A DNA stretch of 23,054 nucleotides from a virus, in the IMG/VR virus record IMGVR_UViG_3300010354_000694, positions 1 to 23,054 of that record, one strand, 5' to 3'. The notes under the pieces are model-generated. The model made no database searches and was not told where the DNA came from. It saw only the letters and a list, made by a program, of their open reading frames with translations. Made by a program: the position numbers and the translations under genes. Positions 1 to 12,000 of the stretch are shown in pieces; the first letter of the stretch is position 1, and the number at the start of each line of letters is the position of its first letter.

Positions 1-3
1 GCG

Positions 4-11
4 TATAAATA
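4..11 (+). promoter_or_regulatory. T4-type late promoter box TATAAATA
   Basis: This is an exact match to the T4 late promoter -10 element TATAAATA, the site read by the phage sigma factor gp55 in T4-like viruses. It lies 42 bases upstream of the ATG of the giant structural gene, and no other gene intervenes. A weak ribosome-binding sequence (CAGGG, 37-41) sits before the start. The match is seen directly; its use as a late promoter is inferred from T4 and cyanophage biology. Confidence 0.75.
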
Positions 12-52
12 AATCCTAGGATAAAAGCTTACACCGCAGGGTCAGATTAATC

Positions 53-3000
53 ATGCCATTAACACGTCTGGATAACCTTATCAGCTCCAAAACTGGTAAG
101 TATCTTTATGTTTCTCCTGATGACTTTAACGCCACAGATTCGTTATCAAACAGAGGTAACTCTCCTGTTACCCCATTTAAGAGCATCCAACGTGCGTTCT
201 TAGAAATCGCAAGATATTCATATACCCCTGGTCCATCTAATGATAGATTTGACCAGTTTAGCATCATGCTGATGCCTGGTATTTACTATATTGATAACCG
301 TCCTGGTCTTGTAGATACCAGTGGTATTGATGTATTTGATTTCAACCAAGCTCTAAATGCTTGGGGTGATGATCCTATTCTTGATATTTCTAATCCAGAT
401 AACATTCTGTGGCGCTTCAACAACACAGAAGGTGGTGCTATCATCCCCAGAGGTTCTTCACTTGTTGGTTATGACCTTCGTAGAACCACTGTACGTCCTC
501 TCTACGTTCCAGATCCTGCATCTGTAACTGTTCCTCGTTCTGCAATCTTTAACGTAACTGGTGGTTGCTATTTCTGGCAATTTACTCTGAAGGACGGTCA
601 GACAACTGCAGAATCACCTCTGTATAATCCTCAGACTGGAACTGGTGAGGTTTATTATGATCCAAACGATTTTACCAGAAAGACAGCACCTAACTTCTCG
701 CACCACAAACTAACAGTATTTGAATATGCTGATAAGGAAGAGCTACAACTCTTCTATAGAAAGATTGCTAAGGCATTCTCTGCATATCAACCAACCATCG
801 ATGATGTATCTCCAGAAGGTATTCCTGAGTTTGATTACAACGTTCAGGAAAACAGAATCGTTGGTCCTCTATCTGACTCTCGTGTTATTGAGTCGCTGAA
901 ATTTACTGATGCAACAACCAATCCTGCAATTCCATCATCAACAACTGAGATTGAAGTAACAACCAAAGTTGATCACGGTTATTTTGCTGGTCAATTTGTT
1001 GCTATTTCTGGAACTGAAATTGATGATGAGATCGAAGGATTCTGGGGAATCTATGATATCTCAGATGATCCACGTAAATTTACTTACCGTGTTCCTTTTG
1101 TTGTATCTGGAATCGGTCAAGGTCTGTCTTCTGGAATTACTGTTAGTGTAGATACCACTCCAGCATTAGGTCAGAATGCACAAGTTCTCGCGGAAGTTGA
1201 TTCTGTTGAGTCTGCATCACCATACGTTTTCAACGTTTCAATTCGTTCTGTCTGGGGTATTTGCGGTATCTGGGCAAATGGTTTGAAAGCCACTGGATTC
1301 AAATCCATGGTTATTGCTCAATATACTGGTGTTTCACTTCAAAGAGACGATAGAGCATTCATCCGTTACGACGAATATGCAAACACTTGGAATCAAGCAT
1401 CACTAGTTGATGCATTCGCTAGTGTTCCTTACCACGCGAAGGGTGATTCTTACTGGAAGGATGATTGGAGAAACTTCCACGTTCGTGCTTCTGACGATGC
1501 ATTCATTCAGAACGTTTCGATCTTCGCTGTTGGTTTCGCAGATCACTTCCTGATGGAATCGGGTGGTGATATGTCAATCACCAACTCAAACTCTAACTTT
1601 GGTAATACCTCTCTACATGCTATTGGTTTCAAAGGATTCTCTTTCAACCAGGATAAAGCAGGTTACATTACCGACATCATTCCTCCTCAGCAAGTTGTTG
1701 AGAGTGAGACAAATAGAAAGAGAGTTCTATATTACACTATTGATGTTCAAGGAACTATTCAGGATGGAGCAAATCGCACCAAACTATATCTTGGCGGAAC
1801 TGATCTAGACAATCCATTGGATCGTCCTGCTGCTACTATTGGTGGATATAGAATTGGTGGCAAGTCTGGTGATAAACTTTATGTAAAACTAGACAAAAAG
1901 AATAATATTGATACTTTCCAAACAACACTAAGTCCAACTGGTTTTGTTAAGTATATTGCTAAGGGTTCTATTCTCAATCCAAGTAACTATACAATTAATA
2001 ATGTAAATGTTGACGCTGCTAATCTAATCGAAAGCAACCGTCGCATGATTCAGGAGGAAGTCTTTGGTTATATTCTAGAAAAGTATCCAAGACTCCAGAA
2101 CATTTCATATGTCAATCCATCACTTAACCCTGCTGCTGGTCGTTACCTTGATGCCAAGAATCTAATCATTGCTAATCGTCAAGAGATTGTTGATACAGCT
2201 TTCGACGAGATGGTTGAGGCATTTGGTATTGGTAACATTCAAGGCGTTGCTGATGGTAAGTGTAAGCGTGACATTGGTTTCATCGTCGATGCTATTGCAG
2301 AAGACCTTAGAGACGGTGGTAATGCTAATATCATTGCTGCAACTAGAGAGTATTTTGATGGCAATGGAGACGCAATTTCAAATGGTCTCGTTGGAGAAGA
2401 AGTTCCATCTGTATTTGCATTTAACAGAGCAAGAGATCTTTGTAAGAAAGCAATTGCTAATCTATTAACAGTTAAAGCATCTATCTATGATCCAGAGACT
2501 GATAACCTCCTAGCTCCTTATGGAGTTATCTCTGGAAGCACTGGATCTGCTGCTCTAGGACTAGACAGCGAAGGTGTAACTGTAGATAAGGCAAACAGAC
2601 AAGATCCTGCTGGTCGCTATAAGGATGCTCGCAACAGAATTATTGCCAACCGTGATTTTATTCTTGACGCAGCACTCGCAGAAGTTGCTGTTTATCATGA
2701 CGATTTCTATTTCCCAGGAACGGCACAGACCACTTCTAAGTCTCGTTTCTATGATGGATTTAGAATGATTCGTCGCAACAGCAAAGAGATTGCTGATAGA
2801 GCTCTTGCTAAGATTGCATTCGAACATCCTGATTTCTACTTCCCAGGAGATGCTCAGACAACTGCTGATTCAAGATTCTATGATTCATATCGTCTGATTC
2901 AGCAAAACAAAGATGAGATCCAAGATCGTGCATTAGCACAGATTGCAATCAATCATCCAGATTTCTACATTCCTGGTAGTGATCAGACAACAACACAATC

Positions 3001-6000
3001 AAGATTCTTTGATTCATATCGTTTGATTCAACAGAACAGAACTGATATCATCAATACAGCATGGAACAACATGGTTGCTGTATATCCTGGTGTTGCTGGT
3101 ACTGAGACCAAGTGTAAGCGTGACCTAGGATACTTTGTTGATGCTATCTCCCTCGATATTTTCATGGGTGGTAACAAGTATGCCCGTAAGTTTGTCTCCA
3201 TGTACTTTGCTAGTGGAGCACCTATTGGCAATGGTCTAGTTGGGGAAGAAGCGGAAAGCATCCGTGCATTCCAAGAGGCAAGAGACCTTATGGGTCAGGC
3301 AGTTGCTAACCAACTAGCAGTTAAGGATCTTTCACTGACTGCAGATCCTGCCACTGGTTCTAATATTGATCCTAACTCCTGCGCTAACGTTCAGTCTGCA
3401 ATTGATTCCCTTACACTTATCGTAACTGATGTAATTGCTGCTGGTTCTCTTGTTGGTATGGCTGCAGAAACTCCCTACTCTATTGAGGCAGGTGAGCTTA
3501 AGTGCCGCAGAGACCTTGGATTCTTCATTGATGCTGTATCCCTTGACCTCTTTATTCGTGGCAATGAGTACTCATACAGATTTGCTGCTGAATACTTTGA
3601 TGTCAATGGCGTAGCAATCAGCAATGGTCTAGTTGGCGAGACTGCAGAAAGCATCACTGCTTTCAACAAAGCAAGAGACATGATGAAACTTGCTATCACC
3701 AACTCCTTGTATGAGAAGGATCTAACTTTAACAGCAGATCCTGTAACTGGTGATAACCAAGACCAAGCATCCTGTGCTAACGTCCAGACAGCACTTGATA
3801 CCCTAACAAGCATTGTCACAACCATCGTTGCTGATGGTAATTTATCATCTCTACCTGTTGAGATCAACAAGGGTTCTGCCCCTGCAGGCATGGAGAAGTG
3901 TGGTCGTGACATTGGATATTTCATTGATGCAATTGCTGTTGATCTCTTCACTGGTGGTAACAAGCACACTAGAACTTTCATTCAGCAATACTTTGATGGT
4001 AACACACCTATCAGCAATGGTTTGGCTGGTGAAGAATCCGAGAGCATCACTGCTTTTAATGAAGCTTCTTCATATATGCAGTTGGCAGTTACAAACGAAC
4101 TATATTATAGAGATCTAACTGTTACCGCTGACCCTGCAACTGGAAGCAATCAAGATCCTAACTCCTGTGCTAACGTTCGTTCTGCTATCTCAACTCTAAC
4201 AACATACGTTACCGATGCTCTGACCGCAGGCAACCTCAACACTCTACCAACAGAGAATGCTGGATCATTCCAGACTGGAGAACTCAAGTGCCGTAGAGAC
4301 TTAGGATACGTTGTTGATGCCGTAGCACAAGATCTCTGGTTTGGCGGTAACGAATACACCATCGCAGCAACTAAGGAATACTTTAATGGTAACTCATTGA
4401 TTGCTAACGGTGTTGATAACGAGATCGCACCTTCAATCACAGCATTCAAGAGAGCTGCTGATCTAATGAATCGTGCAGTCAATAATCAATACTATGATCG
4501 TGATCTCACTCTAACTCTAGATCAAATTGGTGATCCAGCATTTGTCGCTGACATTCATGCTGATGCATACAACCTCGTTCTTGATAACAAGGAGTTCATT
4601 GCTGCTGAGGCATATGAGCGTATGCTTTCTGCTTACCCATCATACCAACCATCTGCTGGCAACACCAAGCAGGATTGCCTAGATGACGTTTATGACGTTC
4701 TAGAAGAGGTAATGTGGGATGTCAAGTTTGGTGGCAACTCTAAGACCTATGATGCTGCTGAGATCTATGTAACTAACGTATTCAATGGCGAACCAATTGA
4801 TACTTTCCTAGATGCTGAGCGTGATGAAGCTGCTAAGGTATTCCTTGAGGCAAAGAACATTGCTATTCAGTGCCTCAGAAATGAGACTGTAAATGTATCT
4901 CCTGGCAACACTCTAACTCAAGTCAAAGATCTAACAATTGTCAATGATTGGGATGATGATTTTGCTCCACTACCTCAGTGTGGTTCTGCTGCTGGTGCTG
5001 TAGATACTCTGTTTGGTATCATTCTGCAGGCAGTGGGTAACGATGGTGGTGTTGGTAACCTCAACGGAGTTACAAGAACTGCTCCTGCACAACCAACAAC
5101 ATATGCTCTAGGTAACTGTTCTGATGTTCTAGCAACAATCGATACTCTAATCGGTATTGTTTGTGACGCTCTCTATGCTGGTAGCCTTGATACACTGCCA
5201 CCTCTAAGCAATGGTGAGTGGGATTGTGCTAACGTTCGTTCTTCAATCGAAAACCTCTTCGACATCATTACAGATGCCATTTCTAGCGGTTCTCTTGCTG
5301 GACTACCAGTTCTTAACCGTGGAGACTTTATCGTTAATGCAGAGTCTTCTAAGTGCTTTAGAGACGTTGCTTATATCGTTGATGCTATTGTCAATGACCT
5401 TAAGTATGGCGGTAACATTAACAGCGTACAGGCAGGTGAAGCATACTTTGTTGGAACACAACTAGAGTATATTGATGGTGAGAAAGCAGAAACAATTGAT
5501 GCTTGGAACTACGTCGGTCAAATGGCAATCGCAGCAATGCGTAACTTTGATTTCCTTGCATATAACTGTGCTACAACCAATTCTTCTGCTCTTGTAACTA
5601 TTCCTGATGCTGCTGGAACTGGAACCAGAGATGTTCCTGCCTCTGCAATCATTAATGTTGGAGACAACAGCGGTATTATCATTGGTATGAAGGTTGAGGA
5701 GTATCCATCTGGTTCTTATACCAATGGATTACTAAATGCTGGATCTACACCAGTTACCACAAACATCCCAGAAGGAACATATGTTAAGAGCTTGATTGGA
5801 TCTGACAGCATCGAGTTGGGAACTTATGGTTCTCGCCTTGATAGTGGTGTAAATCAAAATTGTCAGCAACCACCAAGTTCAACAGTTTCCCTCTACTTCA
5901 CCTACGAACAGGGCGCATGGGCGGATACACTACCTAAGACAGTTGTTGTTGGACCAGAAGCATCAGATCCAGATGTTATTCAGGACACTACAACCTCACC

Positions 6001-9000
6001 TTCTCAGCGTGAGTGTGCTTCCACTGCTTCTGCTATCCTTCAGCTAACAGAGAACATCACCACTATTATTAACACTGGTCTAACCAAAGTTGTTAATGGT
6101 GTCACTGTTCCTACAGTAGATCGTGTAGAACCAACTTTCAACACTGCTCTACTTGCATCTAGAGCAACTGTATTCACAATTGATACAACTGGTTACGGTT
6201 CAACAGATGCTCATGACTTTGAGACTGGAACTCCTGTTAGACTTGTTCCACGTCCTCGTTTTAATCCAGCAACTGGTAAGTATGTTGATGTTGATAAGCG
6301 TGTTATTAGACTGCCTAATGGATTTGATACTAATACAACTTACTATGTGATTGCTCCTGGTAGAGCAACACAACCAGTAGATTACAGCGGATCAACTCTC
6401 TTTGATGAGACTGCAGTTACTAGATTGATGCTCGCAACCTCTAAGGAGAATGCTGCTGCTGGTATTTACATCTACGCATCAGAAACAGAATCTATTGATC
6501 CAGATATTGAGATCGATCTCTATCAGTTTGTACTTGATGACAAGTATGATCTTCATACCTATTCATGTAATCTAGTCAATACCGTTGTTGGCGGTATTGA
6601 GACAGATATTGCTCACATTTTTGATATACCTTCTACTGCAACAACTCCTCAGAAAGTATTCTTTAGAGCAATTGAAGGAAGTGATCTCCCAGATCTTGCT
6701 ACAAATTATGCTACAGATCCAAATGTTGCAATCACAACTGGCGTCAATGCTGGTAAGATTAACCCAAGTGTTGAATTTTATGTTCGTTATCAGACCAGCA
6801 AAGTCTTCACAATTCATAAGACTCTTGCTGATGCCTTAAACGATGTAAATCCAATCACTTTCAACAACGCCAACGGTCCATTTAGAGTATTTGCTAACAA
6901 GAAGCGCAGCCCAATGCGCTTTGATCCAGGATTTAATGGTTCTGACACCAACAATGGTAAGTGGTACTTACAGTGTCTGGATAGAGAAACTGAAGGAAAC
7001 GCAGTTTTCTATAATGAAATCTTCTACAGAATCAATGAGTCTGATTATCAAAGCAAGCCTACTACAACTGACACTTGGTATGAGCGTGTTGATGATACTA
7101 GAGATGCTAATGAGAGAACTTATAAACTCCGTTATGTCATTCCTAAGTACATTGAGAACGCAAGAGATCCTATCAATGGATTTGTTATTAAGACAAGAAC
7201 TGACGATACCCGTAAGTTAGTTCCTCAGAAACTACTACTCAAGCCTGTTGCTGGTAATGTTTATGGTGCTCGTTTTGAGAACCCACAACAACCAGGAGAA
7301 TTCATTGGATTTACCAAGGAACAATTTGCTGCAGATGATACACTAAATGATCTTAATGCATATGATCCATACAGAAGACCTCTAACTGGTGAGGATCAGG
7401 ATACTGATTATCGTGCAATTGCAAGATTTACATCTGGTGTTGCTGCTACAATTCAGTCTGGTCGTTATGTTGAGGATGTATTAGATGCATCTATTAAATA
7501 CCTAGAACTTACCGTATTCGATCTTGGAATTGATACTAAGAACTTCCCTGGTCTAAGAAATGAGATCCTAACAACTGTCAAGATCTCTGCTCCTCAGGGT
7601 GGTGCTTTTATTCCTAATAAGACACAGAGTATCGCTAACAATGCAGTTTCATTTGCTGGTAACTCTTCAGGTACTGCTTATATTCACGGATACTTTAATG
7701 TTGGTGGCGACCACTACCTAATTATCAAGGGTATCAGTGGTGCCAAGGGAAGTGCTTCTCTGGAGTATAGTGAATTCCAAGGCACACGATTCACTCAGGG
7801 TGCTGTCTTTGCTGATATGCTGGATGACCAGGATATGGGCAAATCGTTACCTCTGAAGACACATATCCGAAAAAATTTCCCAGAGTATTTTTACAAGCAA
7901 AACGGCGCTAACGTTTATACCATTACTCCTGGTGATCGTATTCAAGATGACGCTGGTATTGAATACTATGTTTATAGTGTAGAAGATGCTGGTGTTATTG
8001 AAGATACTTTCTACATCTTCGATAGCGAAGAACTTCAGAAGCGTATTCCTGGACAGCAAGATGGTATCTACTATCTAACAGCTCTCCGTGGTAATATCTC
8101 TCCATATCCAACTGGCGCTGGCGCTGGTGGAAACTTCCGTAAGTTCAAGTTCTCCCAACCAGTTGGTAAGATCTATCCTCTAAATTATAGAAATGATCCT
8201 CTCTGGTTCCAGAAGTCTGGTACAACTAACGAAGAGAAGAACTACTACTCCCAGTTGATTGATCCACCTCAGGCATTCTCTGCTGCTGATAACTATATCC
8301 ATGGCAAAGTCACTGTTAATGATACCAAGAACTCTGTAACCAAGGAACTTGTTATTGATCTTCTTAATCAACCTGCGTTTGTTGAGAATACTTATACCAA
8401 TGAGAACGAGATTCAGGCACAATTAGGTAATGCAACTTCTGGATCAGAAGATCGTCGTATTCCTATCTCTGGTGACAGCACAGTTCTTACTGATCAGCGT
8501 TACTATGTTGAACTCCGCAGACCATCTATTGCTCGTGCTGGTAACCACACGTTTGAATACCTTGGTTTCGGTCCTGGTAACTACTCAACAGGTCTTCCTG
8601 CCCGCCAGGAGATCGTTCTAGAACCAGAGCAAGACTTCTACGCACAAGCTAAGAAGCAAGATGCTGGTATCGTATTCTACACTGGTATCAACTCCCAGGG
8701 TGATCTCTACATCGGTAACAGAAGAATTAACGCTATCACTGGCGAAGAAGACTTCATCGATAGAGCAGTTCTTGCTGATGATGGTGATGCTGACGACGTA
8801 ATCGGACAACTCGTTACTACATTCGACACACCTGTAACGTTCAACCAGAATATTACAATTGTTGGTGGTCCAGATGGAGAACTTGTTAATAATATCAACT
8901 CCCCAATTCTTATCAATGTCCCAGATAATCAGTTAAGTAATCTTGGAGCACCTCTTGTTGTATATTCACTAGTAAGTTCAACTGATCCTATCAGTGGATA

Positions 9001-12000
9001 TCCTCAAGATACTACTCTTGATAGAAATAGTTTCTTCCCAAATACATCTGGTGATATCAGACTTGGCAAGAATAGAGTTGATGCCGCAATCTTTGGATTC
9101 AATCCAAGAGGAGAAGGTCAGAATTATAAGATTCAAACCCATGCTCCTGGTGGAATAGCATCAAATATTTCTCCAAATCAAGATACTCTGATTTCTCAGG
9201 GTGGATCTAGAATTAATGCAAACCAATATATTACATATGGTGGCACTGTTCTTCCTTCCACTGGAGATATGGCACTCAAGGGTGGTGCGGTTAATAAGAA
9301 TGGATCTCTTGGTTGGATCTTTGCTAACATTTACACAACAATTCCAAACAACGTAATTTCTTCCCTGAAAGTTGTTGTTGATCAGAGTGTTAATATCGCT
9401 AAATTCACATTTATCGATAGCAACAGCAATCCAGTTCCTGTTGGATCTCTTAACATTAAGTCTGGATCTGAAATCAGACTACAGAACATTAATTATAGTG
9501 GTGTTCTGAATGGAACATGGCCAGTTCTTTCTACTCAAGATTATCCATTCAATCCATTGGGTAACGTTGTATATTTCCAAGTTACTCCAAGAACTGGAAC
9601 TCCAATTGGTGCATTTGATGAAACATGGAGCAGTGGAATTATCAACAATCCCACAAACCCATCTACAAATGCTATTGTTTCTTTCTCTGTATCAAACTGG
9701 AAAGAGTTTGGTGTCCTAGGTTCCGAAGCAATTAGAACTGAAACTGAAACCATTGGCGATTACAAGCTTGGTATTAACACTATCAACAGAGCAACACATG
9801 ATGCATACAAGGATGCATTTGTTGAAGTTGCAAACACTGATCCTCGTGCTAACCTTGACGTTGTTGGTAACGCATACATCAGCGGTCGTAAGACTACTGA
9901 TTGGTTGTCACATGATGACTTTGCTGACCGTGAAAAGAATAAGATCTCTGATGCACTCGTCGTTGGTGGAAATAGTTCCAACATTGATGAATATGCAACA
10001 TTGCGTGTTTCCACTGAAGAGATTGCAATCACTGAATCTGGCAGAGGAAATAATGCTGGTAAGATCGGTGTCAATGTTACTGATGCTGAACTTGACAGAG
10101 CATTAGTTGTTAAGGGTAACGCAAGATTTACTGAAGACGTTCGCTTTGAGCGTGATATTGAGATTCATGGAGATGGTACTCTAACCGAGGTAAGAACTGA
10201 TACTACAACTGGTACATTCAACTTCATCACTGATGCCAACTTCACTGGAACTCTAAACATTGCTAACTCTGCTAGCGTACTTAACTTTGTTAATAACGCT
10301 ACTACAATTGAGTTTGGTAATGATGCTGCTACCAATACATTCTACTTTGGTAATGACGTAGCAGGAGATCAGTTCTTCTACTTCGGTAACACTGCAGATC
10401 ACAGCAACTTCTTTATTGGTAACACAGAAGATAGTGCAATTGTTGCTGCTAATGGATCTATTGCAGTAACTGGTAATGGAATTAGCAGAATAATGATCGG
10501 TGGTGCATTTGGTAACAGCAACCAAGATCAGTCTTACACAAGAATTGGATCTCAAATTCTTAGAATTGATGGTGATGCCTGGTTAGGTTTCCGTCGTCAA
10601 GGTGGAACTGCTAGAATGAGATCACAGGCATCTGTGATTGATTTCTTCTCTAACTCTGGTGGTCCTTCGACAATTAATTTTGCTCTGAATGCATCTGAGA
10701 TTAACATTGCTGGTCAGGGTGGCAAAACAACTATCAACAACCAGTTAGAGGTTGTTGCTTCTGCGAAGTTCAATTCAAATATCCTTCTTTGTGGTGGTCT
10801 TTCTTCCTTCTCCTTCTCTGGAAACAGAGCACAGATGGGATCAGTCATCTCAACACATGATGATGGAGTTAATCCAGATGGAACATTCATCAAAAACGTT
10901 GATATCCTGAATGTACTTGTTCTTGATCCACTGACAGATGGATATAATGCTGTTGATACTGCTGGTTCTGGAACATGGGGTGGATCATCTCACCAAGAAG
11001 CAGAAACATTTGATGGTTCTGCTGAACCAGTCGCAATTCCAGCTCTGAGTGGAGACGAGTATTACCTACCAATTAAATATTCTCCAAACAAAGCAAATGG
11101 AGATCCATATCTAACCACTGGTGATTACATCATTGTTAATAGTGCAATTGTTGGATCTACAAATCACCCAGAGATTGTTCAGATTCTTGAAGTTGTAAGA
11201 GCTGTTGCTCCATATTACCTAAGAGTTAAGCGTCGTCCATTTGGTGCATTTGGCGGTGTTCTGACAAATCATGCAGATACAACTGCAATCTATAAGGTTA
11301 ATGTACAGTTTGATGCTACATGGATCGAACAACCAGTAGATGGTGCAGGAGCACAAGATAACTTCTATCTTGCTGAGTTTGGTGGAGATCTCACCACTAA
11401 TGATTACATCCTTCTCAGTAGAGATGATGCTACTGGAACACCAGAATATGTAAAAGTTGTAACTCCGCTATCACAAGAAGTTCAGAAGTTCCGAATTGCT
11501 GATGGTACTGACTGTGATAATACCGATGGAGATGTATTTGTTGTTGATTCTAAGACTGGAGAGACTTACATCGGTGGATCTGTCACAGTTGATTCTTCCA
11601 TCGTTCAAAATGGTGGTTGCTTCCTGACATCTTCCCTGGTAACAGGTGATTTAGTACCAGAAACTGAGATTAATTTAACGTATAACATTACTAATATTAG
11701 CGATGAAGATATTGCTAATATTGATCTTGGTGACACTGTTAAGTTAAAAACTGGCACTGCTTCTTCCGAATTCTTCTATCCTTGGTCTAAAGTTGTTGAG
11801 ATTGAGAATAAAGGTGGCGATCAGAACAGTGTCAAGTTGTCTGTAGCAGCTGTGAATTTTAGCACAGAAGAAAATCTACAGTTTGAGTTTGGTAAGAATG
11901 AGGTATTCGCAATTAATAATGGACATGACCAATCAACATTACACTTTGACAGTTGCTCTGGAACACTTGAAATTGGTAATCAATATAGAAGATTTGAAAT

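Noticed and set aside
2705-3091. Evenly spaced 129-bp repeats considered as a CRISPR-like array.
   Set aside because: Repeats are continuous coding sequence, divergent at synonymous sites, with no spacers.
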